Shown here: positions 1-7,356 of the stretch, piece by piece
Numbering within the stretch: the first letter of the stretch is position 1
Layout of the letters: the number at the start of each line of letters is the position of its first letter
NCBI GenBank assembly: GCA_029851945.1
Contig: JARKUZ010000079.1
Location: 1 to 18,778 of the forward strand
Direction: 5' to 3'
From: Terrisporobacter sp.
GTDB taxonomy: Bacteria > Bacillota_A > Clostridia > Peptostreptococcales > Peptostreptococcaceae
DNA: 18,778 bases
Translations under genes and position numbers: made by a program
The notes under the pieces: generated by a model
The model's database searches: none
What the model saw: the letters and a program-made list of their open reading frames with translations, nothing else
Told to the model about the DNA's origin: nothing

Positions 1-63
1 GAAAAATTAAAGTGGCGTAGTCCGGTTGATTATAGAATTGAATATGAATCTAAAATTGCATAA
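1..63 (+). pseudogene. IS3-family transposase (OrfB), C-terminal end only
   Basis: The plus strand reads 20 codons ending EKLKWRSPVDYRIEYESKIA and then TAA. The run K-L-x-W-x-S-P-V-x-Y-R is the typical carboxy end of IS3-family OrfB transposases (DDE integrase core), which close with a similar SPV-Y-R segment. The gene enters from the left edge of the window, so it may be intact outside; only its end can be judged here. The matching inverted repeat lies just downstream, which supports the call. Function by family: cut/copy-and-paste transposition as an OrfAB fusion product. Family assignment is by motif memory, not by search. Confidence 0.72.
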
Positions 64-64
64 A

Positions 65-100
65 ATTAAAAATGCTGGAATGGAAAACTCATTCCAGCAT
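65..100 (-). terminator. Intrinsic terminator inside the IS end, facing the deaminase operon
   Basis: Bases 72-82 and 90-100 form an 11-bp stem (ATGCTGGAATG with its complement) and a 7-nt loop. On the minus strand the stem is followed by TTTTTAATTTT. It sits between the transposase stop and the inverted repeat. It would end transcripts coming from the purine operon and keep them from running antisense into the transposase. Confidence 0.7.
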
Positions 101-103
101 AAA

Positions 104-127
104 GTCCAACTTTTGGGTCTCAGTACA
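104..127 (+). repeat. Right terminal inverted repeat of the IS3-family element
   Basis: Read on the minus strand this segment begins TGTACTGAGACCCAAAAGTT and continues GGAC. That matches the usual end of IS3/IS150-type elements (TG start, then a CCC-AAAAGTTGGAC core). The element would therefore end at base 127 with CA on the plus strand, 35 bp from the stop codon of the deaminase gene. The left end and any target duplication lie outside the window. Confidence 0.65.
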
Positions 128-161
128 ATTTTATCCCATACACTTTTTTAATGAAGTATAT

Positions 162-1526
162 TTATTTAACAAATTTAAACTTAGACTCTAATTTAACTCC
201 AGCTTTATTTCTAATCTTTTCAGCTTGAAGCTTAACTTTTTCTAGTAATTCAGCTTCATCTAAAACAACTATTTCTCTTTCTTTCATTAACCATTTACCA
301 TTACATATAGTTGACTCCACATTTTGACTAGTCATTGAATAAACTATATTTCCTATTGGATTATGCATTGGTAATGAGTGAATGTCATTTCCATTTAAGA
401 TTATCATGTCAGCTTTTTTGCCTACTTCTAAACTTCCTATTACATCATCCATAAGAGCACATTTAGCTCCATTTAAAGTAGCCATTTCTAATATTTGCTC
501 AGCATATAGTACTTCTGGATTTAAAGTTCTTCCTTTATGAATTAAAGAAGTCAAGTACATATCTCTCATCATATCCATTCTATTATTAGAAGGAGCTCCA
601 TCAGTACCTATAGATACTGGTATTCCTTTGTGTAACATTTCTGGTATAGATGCAAATCCAAGAACAACTTTCATAGCTGCAGCTGGATTATGAGAAACTT
701 TTACGTTATTTAATCTAAATAAATCAAGTTCTCTATTTGTTAACCAAACAGTATGAACTGCTAATAAGTTTGGACCTAATACTCCAAGTTCATTTAAATG
801 CTCCACTGTACCAAACCCTTTACGAGTTTTAGCAAAATCTATTTCATCAGCAATTTCTGCTATATGCATATGAATACCTGTATTGTATTTATCTGCAAGC
901 TCTTTTGTTTTTACTATTAATTCATCTGAGTTATTAAATATGGTTCTAAGTCCAAACCATATCTTAACTCTTTCATCACAAGTATTATTATATTTTTCAA
1001 ATAACTCTATTTGAGTATTTAATTCTTCTTCACAAGTTTTATCCCAAGCTTTAGGTAATCCTATACCATTATCCATAACAGATTTAGCAAGACAAGCTCT
1101 TATTCCTGTTTTATCAACTGCTTCAACCATTGCATCCACATATTGACCACCTGATTCTAAGAAAGTAGTAACACCTGATTTTATTAATTCAATACAGCAA
1201 GCTGTAGATGATATTAATGAATCTTCATAGTCAAAACTACTCTCATAAGGCCATATTCTATCTCTTAACCAAGTAAGAAGTGTAACATCATCTGCTAAAC
1301 CTCTACCTAATTGTTGAGATAAATGTACATGAGTATTTACGAAACCTGGCATTACAATTTTACCTTGTGCATCATAAACTTCTGCATCAGTATTTACCAT
1401 AGATTCATCCACATGACCTACTGCCTTTATTATATTATCTTCTATAAGTATACTTCCATTTTCGTATACTCCTCTTTCATCATTCATAGTTATTAAATAA
1501 CAATTTTTTATATATAATTGAGTCAT
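162..1526 (-). CDS. COG0402 (ATZ/TRZ-type) amidohydrolase, probable purine or purine-nucleoside deaminase
   Basis: A 454-residue cytosolic metal-dependent hydrolase. Metal ligands typical of the family are visible: HVH at 66-68 after PGFVNT, HMHIAE with H219/H221 and E224, an AVHTVWL block with H258, SHNPAA at H279 and the GTDGAPSNN block with D309. These are the positions used by 5'-methylthioadenosine/S-adenosylhomocysteine, 8-oxoguanine and triazine deaminases. The gene lies 23 bp behind a purine permease in an operon led by a guanine riboswitch, so the natural substrate is probably a purine base or nucleoside (inference). Classical guanine deaminase, 8-oxoguanine deaminase and MTA/SAH deaminase all remain possible; sequence alone does not separate them. 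Start: ATG with GAAGGAG upstream. The length is normal for the family. Confidence 0.85.
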   Translation of the reverse strand: MTQLYIKNCYLITMNDERGVYENGSILIEDNIIKAVGHVDESMVNTDAEVYDAQGKIVMPGFVNTHVHLSQQLGRGLADDVTLLTWLRDRIWPYESSFDYEDSLISSTACCIELIKSGVTTFLESGGQYVDAMVEAVDKTGIRACLAKSVMDNGIGLPKAWDKTCEEELNTQIELFEKYNNTCDERVKIWFGLRTIFNNSDELIVKTKELADKYNTGIHMHIAEIADEIDFAKTRKGFGTVEHLNELGVLGPNLLAVHTVWLTNRELDLFRLNNVKVSHNPAAAMKVVLGFASIPEMLHKGIPVSIGTDGAPSNNRMDMMRDMYLTSLIHKGRTLNPEVLYAEQILEMATLNGAKCALMDDVIGSLEVGKKADMIILNGNDIHSLPMHNPIGNIVYSMTSQNVESTICNGKWLMKEREIVVLDEAELLEKVKLQAEKIRNKAGVKLESKFKFVK

Positions 1527-1549
1527 TTTATTTCTCCTTCATATCATTC

Positions 1550-2899
1550 TTAATTAAGTGCTAAATTTATAACTGATAAAAGTCCTATTATCCAAAGTGT
1601 AAAGCTTATTTTGTTTGTTTCTTTAGTAACTATATGCATTAATATATAAGAAATAAATCCAAAACATAAACCTATAGCTATACTGTAAGTCAGTGGCATT
1701 AATAATATTGTTATAAACGCCGATACCGCTATTTTACTATCTTCAAAGTTTACTTCTTTTATGCTACTAAACATAAATACACCAACCATAACTAATGCTG
1801 GAGCTGCTGCATATGAAGGAACTGCTCCTAAAAGCGGTGTAAATAATAATGTTAATAAGAATAATATTGCAGTAACTACTGATGCAAGACCTGTTCTAGC
1901 TCCTGCTGCTATACCTGCTGCTGATTCTCCAAAAGTAGTAACAGTACTTGTTCCAAGTAATGATCCTATTAATGTTGAAGTAACATCTGCATATAACATT
2001 CTTGATAAACCTATTATTTTTCCATTTTTATCTTCAAGACCCATTTGTTTAGAGCAACTTATTAAAAAAGCTAGTGAATCAAACATATCTATAAACATGA
2101 ATGAGAATATTGGCCCTATTAGTGAAAACTTAAGTGCACCTAATATATCTAACTTAAATGCAACTGGTTCTATACTTGGTGGAGCTGATACTATGGCAGT
2201 TGGTAATTCCACATGACCTGTTGCTATTGATATAATTGTTGTTATTACTATACTTATTAAAATACCACCTTTTACTTTTTTAACTTCAAATATGAACATT
2301 AAAGCTAATCCAAGTAAAGCTATTAAAACTGTTGGTGTAAACTCTCCTAAAGCTACTAAAGTTGAATCATCTCCAACTATTACACCCATATTTTTTAAAC
2401 CTATAAATGCTAAAAATAAACCTATACCTGATGCTGAAGCTATACTAAGTTCTTTAGGTATTGCATCCGCTATATATTTACGAATTCCTGTAACTGCTAA
2501 AATTAAAAATACCATTCCTGAAATAAACACTACTCCTAAAGCTTGTTGCCAAGATACTCCTTGACCTAAAACTAAAGAATAAGTAAAGAATGCATTAAGT
2601 CCCATACCTGGAGCTAGTGCAAATGGTGCATTTCCTAAGAATGCGAATATTAATGTCCCAATAGCTGTTGCTAAAATTGTTACTGTTATAAGTGCACCCT
2701 TGTCCATTCCTGCATCTGATAATATTGCTGGATTAACGAAAACTATATAAGCCATTGTTAGGAATGTTGTAATCCCACCAATTACTTCTGTTTTAATATT
2801 CGAACCACGACTTGTATATCCAAATATTTTATCTAAGAATGATAAATAGTGATTGCTTTGTTTTTGTAAATTTTCTCCATGTTGTCTTTGTACTTCCAT
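1550..2899 (-). CDS. NCS2/AzgA-family purine permease (guanine/hypoxanthine type)
   Basis: A 449-residue integral membrane protein with about a dozen hydrophobic segments. The N-terminal block TEVIGGITTFLTMAYIVFVN (residues 37-56) is the signature of the AzgA/PbuG/PbuO branch of the nucleobase:cation symporter-2 superfamily. GMGLNAFF (about 99-106) and FIDMFDSLAFL (about 269-279) are the conserved transport-core motifs. Family members take up hypoxanthine, guanine or adenine with protons. Control by a guanine-class riboswitch just upstream fits hypoxanthine/guanine uptake. Start: ATG with AGGAGG seven bases upstream. It is the first gene of the operon, with the deaminase 23 bp downstream. Which purine is preferred cannot be read from sequence. 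Confidence 0.92.
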   Translation of the reverse strand: MEVQRQHGENLQKQSNHYLSFLDKIFGYTSRGSNIKTEVIGGITTFLTMAYIVFVNPAILSDAGMDKGALITVTILATAIGTLIFAFLGNAPFALAPGMGLNAFFTYSLVLGQGVSWQQALGVVFISGMVFLILAVTGIRKYIADAIPKELSIASASGIGLFLAFIGLKNMGVIVGDDSTLVALGEFTPTVLIALLGLALMFIFEVKKVKGGILISIVITTIISIATGHVELPTAIVSAPPSIEPVAFKLDILGALKFSLIGPIFSFMFIDMFDSLAFLISCSKQMGLEDKNGKIIGLSRMLYADVTSTLIGSLLGTSTVTTFGESAAGIAAGARTGLASVVTAILFLLTLLFTPLLGAVPSYAAAPALVMVGVFMFSSIKEVNFEDSKIAVSAFITILLMPLTYSIAIGLCFGFISYILMHIVTKETNKISFTLWIIGLLSVINLALN

Positions 2900-2927
2900 G
2901 TTGTCCTCCTAATATTGTCTATATAAT

Positions 2928-2961
2928 AAAAAAAGATATATATTCTACGAATAGAACATAT
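2928..2961 (-). terminator. Terminator of the purine riboswitch (expression platform)
   Basis: Bases 2938-2961 form a 10-bp stem closed by a UUCG-type tetraloop (read on the minus strand as ATATGTTCTATTCGTAGAAT...). Seven T residues follow (2928-2934). The left arm plus loop contains CTATTCGTA, which can instead pair with the 3' strand of aptamer helix P1. The hairpin therefore forms only when guanine holds P1 closed. Confidence 0.88.
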
Positions 2962-3003
2962 ACCCTTATTTATTAATAAATCAAACTTTTAGGAATCTGT
3001 AAC

Positions 3004-3073
3004 TATTCATAGTGATCTCATTTACGGTGAGTTCGTAGAAACTTATGGACCATATTACCATTATATACGAATA
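3004..3073 (-). promoter_or_regulatory. Purine riboswitch aptamer, guanine class
   Basis: The minus strand matches the purine aptamer feature by feature. P1 is an 8-bp helix between 3066-3073 and 3004-3011 (TATTCGTA with TATGAATA). J1/2 reads TATAAT. L2 reads AATATGG, J2/3 is AAGTTTCTAC, and L3 with its flank is CACCGTAAATG, identical to the core of B. subtilis xpt. The base that pairs with the ligand, just before TATG of P1, is C (complement of base 3012). That is the guanine/hypoxanthine specificity; adenine switches carry U. It lies in the leader of the purine permease operon, about 105 bases before the start codon. Confidence 0.95.
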
Positions 3074-3093
3074 TTTATCTTTATTTTTTTATT

Positions 3094-3122
3094 ATTATAC
3101 ATAAATTTATGTTTATTTTCAA
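3094..3122 (-). promoter_or_regulatory. Promoter of the purine permease-deaminase operon
   Basis: On the minus strand TTGAAA (3117-3122) and TATAAT (3094-3099) are separated by exactly 17 bp. Transcription would start near base 3087, shortly before helix P1 of the riboswitch. This is a near-consensus housekeeping sigma promoter. Confidence 0.8.
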
Positions 3123-3160
3123 TATTTTCTTTACAAAAAGTTTGGTTTTTATAAAATTTT

Positions 3161-3205
3161 AAATAAAAAACTCTCTTAATATATAAATTTCATCTATATT
3201 AAAAG
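3161..3205 (-). terminator. Terminator after metA
   Basis: On the minus strand CTTTTAATATA (3195-3205) pairs with TATATTAAGAG (3173-3183) over 11 bp including one G-U pair. This is followed by AGTTTTTTATTT. The stem is AT-rich, so it may be leaky. It lies 35 bp past the metA stop and upstream of the next promoter on the same strand. Confidence 0.6.
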
Positions 3206-3239
3206 ACTTTTATTAATAATCAATTCATTTATACCACTT

Positions 3240-4157
3240 TTACTTTATTTCATTAATATTATATGGTGTATTTTGATACACACAATAATTTAGCCAGTTC
3301 CCAAACACTATATTAGCACTTTCTCTCCAGGTTACCCTCGGAATACTATTTGTATCATCATTTTCAAAATAATGCATTGGAATTTCTATAGAAAATCCTT
3401 TATTTAAATCTCTAAGATACTCATTTTTCAAAGTATCTCTATCATATTCTAAATGACCTGTAATAAATATCTGTCTTCTATCTTTATTAGCCACGATAAA
3501 TACTCCAGCTTCATCAGATTCAGATAATATTTCTAACTCATCAACCTTATCTATATCTTCTCTTTTAACCTCTGTATGTCTTGAGTGTGGAGCATAAAAT
3601 AAATCATTCAGGCCTCTAGTTAAGTTGTCATACTTATAATTATTCCAATGCTTGTAAACACCAAATAATTTTTTATCTAATCCATATTTAGGTATTCCAT
3701 AGTGATGATAAAGTGCTGCTTGAGCTCCCCAACATATATGGATAGTAGAATAAACATTAGTTTTTGTCCAATCCATTATATCTTTTAACTCTTCCCAGTA
3801 CGCAACTTCTTCAAAATTCATTTGTTCTACAGGTGCCCCCGTTATAATAAGGCCATCAAATTTTTGATTTTTCACATCATCTATGTATCTATAAAATTTT
3901 TTCAAGTGCTCTATAGGTGTATGATTTCCAGTATAACTTTTTGTCTGTAATAATATAATTTCAACCTGAAGTGGTGTATTTGATAAATATCTAAGTAATT
4001 GATTTTCAGCTTGTATTTTTATAGGCATAAGATTTAAAATCCCTATTTTTAAAGGTCTAATATCTTGTGTGTTAGCCCTTTCTATATTCATGACAAATAT
4101 ATTTTCTTTGGATAGAACATTGTATGCAGGCAATTCTGCTGGTATTTTTATTGGCAT
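3240..4157 (-). CDS. metA: Homoserine O-acetyltransferase of the MetA family
   Basis: A 305-residue cytosolic enzyme that acylates homoserine in methionine synthesis. The catalytic residues of the MetA (HTS) family are all present: Cys142 in HICWGAQA, His235 and Glu237 in FITGHLEYD. Residue 111 is Glu, in ITGAPVEQM. In this family Glu111 gives acetyl-CoA use (as in Bacillus cereus MetA), whereas Gly111 gives succinyl-CoA use (E. coli). The product is therefore most likely O-acetylhomoserine despite the common label succinyltransferase. Start: ATG with GGGGG seven bases upstream. It is monocistronic, with its own promoter and a short leader of about 40 bases. No S-box or T-box is visible. The length equals that of typical family members. 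Confidence 0.93.
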   Translation of the reverse strand: MPIKIPAELPAYNVLSKENIFVMNIERANTQDIRPLKIGILNLMPIKIQAENQLLRYLSNTPLQVEIILLQTKSYTGNHTPIEHLKKFYRYIDDVKNQKFDGLIITGAPVEQMNFEEVAYWEELKDIMDWTKTNVYSTIHICWGAQAALYHHYGIPKYGLDKKLFGVYKHWNNYKYDNLTRGLNDLFYAPHSRHTEVKREDIDKVDELEILSESDEAGVFIVANKDRRQIFITGHLEYDRDTLKNEYLRDLNKGFSIEIPMHYFENDDTNSIPRVTWRESANIVFGNWLNYCVYQNTPYNINEIK

Positions 4158-4205
4158 ATTACTTCCCCCTCTTATTAGTATTATCCCCTTTTCTATATGA
4201 CTTTA

Positions 4206-4229
4206 ATTATAGCATAGTGATATTTGATT
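4206..4229 (-). promoter_or_regulatory. Probable metA promoter
   Basis: The minus strand has TATAAT at 4206-4211, with a weaker TGGATA about 18 bp upstream as a possible -35. The start would fall near 4199, about 40 bases before the metA ATG. That leaves no room for a leader riboswitch. The -10 is clear; the -35 is a weak match. Confidence 0.5.
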
Positions 4230-4290
4230 TATCCATATATGAAATAAGTTATAAGCTTATATAAAATAAAAAAGTACTTTTGTTTTGTAA

Positions 4291-4419
4291 ACAAAGATTT
4301 CACTTATAAAAGTTTGTCCTTTAGATGAAGTGGACTACATTATTACTGATTCTAATATTGATCAAGAGTTAGTACAGAAATTTAAAGAAGAAGGTCATAA
4401 TATTATTATCTCTGAGTAA
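4291..4419 (+). pseudogene. C-terminal remnant of a DeoR-family transcriptional regulator
   Basis: The plus strand keeps one frame open for 42 codons, ending VDYIITDSNIDQELVQKF, then KEEGHNIIISE and TAA. The pattern D-Y-I-I-T-D-S-x-I-x-x-E-L-V-x-x-F-x-E-x-G-x-x-I-I-I is the familiar tail of DeoR/GlpR-type regulators, the end of the sugar-phosphate-binding domain. A stop codon (TAA, 4288-4290) precedes the frame. There is no ATG/GTG start with a binding site, and no helix-turn-helix region is seen upstream, where the metA promoter now lies. It is best read as the scar of a deleted regulator. It is followed by a strong terminator, as the original gene would have been. Confidence 0.7.
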
Positions 4420-4448
4420 TAATCTTTTTCAAAATAAAATTTTCTTAC

Positions 4449-4496
4449 AATAAAAAAGTGTATGTTATAAATATTTATAACATACACTTTTTTATT
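4449..4496. terminator. 48-bp perfect palindrome, bidirectional terminator
   Basis: Bases 4449-4472 are the exact reverse complement of 4473-4496, with no spacer. The core is AAGTGTATGTTATAAAT and its mirror. Six T residues follow the stem in both directions. It lies between the response-regulator operon (minus, stop at 4549) and the DeoR remnant (plus, stop at 4419), so it serves both. Confidence 0.85.
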
Positions 4497-4548
4497 TATT
4501 AAATTAACTATCATATTTTCAGATTTTAATTAATTATACTTATATTCT

Positions 4549-5199
4549 CTATTCTTCTAATCTATAGCCTACTTTAAATACAGTCTTTATATAATCTTTT
4601 AAGTCTAATTTTTCTCTAAGTCTTTGCACATGAATATCAACTGTTCTAGTTTCTCCAATATAGTTAAATCCCCAGACTCTATCTAAAATCTGCTCCCTTG
4701 ATAAAGCCATATTTTTATTTTGTAAAAATAGAATTAATAGATCATATTCTTTTGCTGTTAAATAAACTTCTTTATTATTAGAGCTTACTATTCTCTTATT
4801 AGTATCTACATTAAGATGTTTAAATTTAATTACGTCAGTGTCTTTATTATATCTTCTTAAAACAGCTTCTATTCTTGCTAAAAGCTCTATTGTCTCAAAA
4901 GGCTTAACTATATAATCATCTGCTCCTAATCTTAAACCTTTCACTCTATCTAAAACCGATTCTTTTGCTGTCACAAAAATAACTGGTATATTATAATCTT
5001 TAATTTCTTCTATCAATGAAAATCCATCTATTCCTGGTATCATTACGTCAAGCAAAATCAAATCTACAGATTCTTTTTCTAAAAAATCTTTCGCTAATAA
5101 GCCATCTTCTACACCAACCGCTTCATAACCTACCATTTGTAAGTTTATCACTATTAAATTTCTTATTGCTTCTTCATCTTCAACAACTAATATTTTCAC
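4549..5199 (-). CDS. OmpR/PhoB-family response regulator
   Basis: A 216-residue two-component regulator. The receiver domain (1-115) has the acidic pair E7/D8 (VVEDEE), phospho-acceptor Asp51 (LILLDVMIPG), Thr77 (FVTAKE) and Lys99 (DDYIVKPF). The winged-helix DNA-binding domain covers about 123-216, with the LTAKEYDLL and RTVDIHVQRLREKL blocks. The start is GTG at 5199, preceded by GGGAGGG at normal spacing; no in-frame ATG fits better. It is the last gene of the unit, 14 bp after the PepSY-like gene, and is presumably phosphorylated by the kinase two genes upstream. Target genes are unknown. The adjacent deacetylase is a natural candidate (inference). Confidence 0.93.
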   Translation of the reverse strand: MKILVVEDEEAIRNLIVINLQMVGYEAVGVEDGLLAKDFLEKESVDLILLDVMIPGIDGFSLIEEIKDYNIPVIFVTAKESVLDRVKGLRLGADDYIVKPFETIELLARIEAVLRRYNKDTDVIKFKHLNVDTNKRIVSSNNKEVYLTAKEYDLLILFLQNKNMALSREQILDRVWGFNYIGETRTVDIHVQRLREKLDLKDYIKTVFKVGYRLEE

Positions 5200-5213
5200 T
5201 GTTACCCTCCCTC

Positions 5214-5864
5214 TTATCTATTTTTCGTATATTTTACAACGGACTCTGTTCTAGTATCTATTGTAATAAAAAATTTATCTTTTGAATTTGTTTTATTAGT
5301 AGATGTACATAATTTATATTTAGTCTTTTTGTTTCTATAATCATAATCAATACGATCTGAAACAACTAAGTTGTATGAATCTATATCTATATCTAGTTTT
5401 TGTGCAAATTCTTTTGTTATATATTTTACTTCATAGTCTTTTAAATCCTTGGCAGGTTTCGAACTTTCATCTCCTAAATCTTCACTAACATAAGCTGATA
5501 TTATATCTCCATTATTACAATCTATTTCAACACCATATCCTCCTGTACCATCATGCTTAGACCAATATATAGACCAAGTATAACTTTGAATCTTTGATGC
5601 TGTACTAGAAGATAAATTTACAAACATTTGAGAATTCTCATTATTTAAATCAATCTCAAAAACTACTCTCATTACATAATTTGCAATCTTTATAGCTTCT
5701 TTTCTATTAATTAAATTATCACTTTCTTCTGTTTTTTCACTATATTTAGTTATATCATTTTGACTATATAATATGCCTTCCTTATATTTATCATTTATAT
5801 TTGAAATTAAAATTAATATCAGTACAAGAGAAGTTAACAAAATCAGTATTATATTACCCTTCAT
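5214..5864 (-). CDS. Membrane-anchored PepSY-like protein of a two-component operon
   Basis: A 216-residue protein with one N-terminal membrane segment (about 4-22) and a domain predicted to lie outside the cell. Two PepSY-like units can be traced. Residues 53-126 run from NRKEAIKIANYVM to WSIYW...YGVEIDCNNGDIISA. Residues 147-213 run from YITKEFAQKLDI to FFITIDTRTESVVKYT. The pattern helix, then W-x-I/Y-x-V-x-I-D-x-x-x-G-x-I, is that of PepSY/YcdB-type modules, but the match is by eye. Start: ATG at 5864, ten bases after GAGGAG. The GTG at 5882 would overlap that binding site and is unlikely. The start overlaps the kinase stop by 11 bp, implying translational coupling. A role as accessory sensor or regulator of the kinase is inferred. 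Confidence 0.7.
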   Translation of the reverse strand: MKGNIILILLTSLVLILILISNINDKYKEGILYSQNDITKYSEKTEESDNLINRKEAIKIANYVMRVVFEIDLNNENSQMFVNLSSSTASKIQSYTWSIYWSKHDGTGGYGVEIDCNNGDIISAYVSEDLGDESSKPAKDLKDYEVKYITKEFAQKLDIDIDSYNLVVSDRIDYDYRNKKTKYKLCTSTNKTNSKDKFFITIDTRTESVVKYTKNR

Positions 5865-7281
5865 TATATATACTCTCCTCACTAAATTTTAAAGTAACTT
5901 CAGTTCCTAAGTTCAATTCACTACTTATATCAATTTTGATATTATGAATTTTACAAATTTCGTTGCATATAGATAATCCTAATCCTATTCCATTATTTTT
6001 TCTTGTTCTAGCTTTATCCACCATATAAAAAGGTTCTAATATCTTATCTACATCATCTTTATCCATACCTATTCCAAAATCTTGTATTTTCAAAATAAAA
6101 TTGTTATCATCATTACTATGATAACCTTTTATTTTTATTTTGTCATATTTTTTTGATGCTTTTATAGAATTGTCTAAAATATTAGTTAATAATACCTCCA
6201 TTAATTGTTTATCTAAAAATAAGTAAACATCTTCAATATTAACATCCAATTTCATATGTTTATTTTCAATATTAAAAATCAAAGTATTATAAACAGAGTT
6301 TATAATATCAGTTATTTTTGTCTTTTCTAGACTTATTTTATCTTCTCTTATTAAAGTTAATTTAAGTAAAGTAGAGTTTAAAGTTTCCAACCTTCTCGCT
6401 TCTGAGTTAATATAAGTAAGAGCTTTTACTCTTGTTTCTTCATTCACTTTTCCTTTTAATAAAAGTTCAGAATATCCTATAATAGAAGTAATAGGTGTTT
6501 TTATCTCGTGATTTAAACTATCTATAAACCTTTGTTTAGATTCATTCAAATATTTCAACTCTTTTATATTGCTCTCTATAACATCTATCATAACATTAAA
6601 GTTCCTTTCTAATACTCCTATTTCATCGTTGCTGGCACTTTCAATTGCTCTTTTTGAGTAATCACCTTTAGTAATATCCTTGGATGTATTACTTAAACTT
6701 ACTAAAGGCGCAGTTAAAGATTTGGATATTATAAACATTCCTATTCCTAACACTAAAAACATCATCAAGTCTATAGTGAAGAAAAATTTATAATTTTCAA
6801 CTTTTTCTGTATATATATATTGAATATCTTTTGAAACTATTAACTTAAAATTTGAACTTGCCACATTTATAATAGAACTTACAAATACATATTTTTTATT
6901 ATCAATGCTTCTTATAATAAACTGTTTTTCATTACTTTTAGCTTCTAAAACTTCTTCTCTAGTTCCATTTATTTTATCATTTAATTTAGACATAATTAAC
7001 TCATTATTATCAGAATATAGTTCTACATTAAATTTTTCTATGTTATTTACTGAATAACCATTTATAACTATATCTATCCAATTTTTAATATTGGAATCAT
7101 TGTGAAAATCTGTATTTAAGTAAATAACAGATTCTACATTCAAATATTTATCCATTGCTTGTTTTAATGCAGTTTCTAAATTATCACTATATATTTTTTC
7201 AATTAAAATTATTCCTGACCCATTAAACAAAATCAGAAACAGTATAACCGAATATAAAAATATTTTTTTCCAAAATTTCAT
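5854..7281 (-). CDS. Membrane sensor histidine kinase
   Basis: A 475-residue kinase. Membrane helix 1 is at about 7-27, an extracytoplasmic sensor at about 30-163, and helix 2 at about 166-187. A HAMP linker (about 188-240) follows, then HisKA with phospho-acceptor His258 (SLNHEIKTPITSIIGY). The ATPase domain has the N box NILDNS (367-372), the G1 box DFGIGM (401-406), the F box EPFYMVD and the G2 box GIGLGLS (431-437). All catalytic boxes are intact. The start is ATG with a weak site (GGTG), 75 bp after the deacetylase gene. It is co-transcribed with the PepSY-like gene and the response regulator. The sensor domain has no motif I can name, so the signal is unknown. The link to cell-wall stress rests only on the deacetylase neighbour. 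Confidence 0.92.
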   Translation of the reverse strand: MKFWKKIFLYSVILFLILFNGSGIILIEKIYSDNLETALKQAMDKYLNVESVIYLNTDFHNDSNIKNWIDIVINGYSVNNIEKFNVELYSDNNELIMSKLNDKINGTREEVLEAKSNEKQFIIRSIDNKKYVFVSSIINVASSNFKLIVSKDIQYIYTEKVENYKFFFTIDLMMFLVLGIGMFIISKSLTAPLVSLSNTSKDITKGDYSKRAIESASNDEIGVLERNFNVMIDVIESNIKELKYLNESKQRFIDSLNHEIKTPITSIIGYSELLLKGKVNEETRVKALTYINSEARRLETLNSTLLKLTLIREDKISLEKTKITDIINSVYNTLIFNIENKHMKLDVNIEDVYLFLDKQLMEVLLTNILDNSIKASKKYDKIKIKGYHSNDDNNFILKIQDFGIGMDKDDVDKILEPFYMVDKARTRKNNGIGLGLSICNEICKIHNIKIDISSELNLGTEVTLKFSEESIYNEG

Positions 7282-7301
7282 ATTTTCACCACAACCTTAG
7301 C

Positions 7302-7334
7302 AAAAGGTAGATGCTTTTAAAACACCTACCTTTT
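7302..7334 (-). terminator. Hairpin between deacetylase and kinase genes (partial terminator or processing site)
   Basis: On the minus strand AAAAGGTAGGTG pairs with CATCTACCTTTT over 12 bp including one G-U pair, with a 9-nt loop. Only four T residues follow before GC, so readthrough into the kinase gene is likely. The hairpin could set the ratio of deacetylase to signalling proteins. Confidence 0.5.
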
Positions 7335-7356
7335 ATCTTAATTTTATATACTCTTA

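Noticed and set aside
1761..2564. Two open frames on the plus strand (1761-2216 and 2292-2564)
   Set aside because: They lie wholly opposite the purine permease gene, have no binding site and give low-complexity N/I/A-rich translations. They are shadows of the real gene.
4158..4290. S-box or T-box leader before metA
   Set aside because: The promoter at 4206-4229 leaves only about 40 leader bases, and none of the conserved S-box or T-box blocks is present.
5865..5882. GTG start at 5882 for the PepSY-like protein
   Set aside because: The GTG overlaps the GAGGAG binding site that serves the ATG at 5864, and no other site lies upstream of it.
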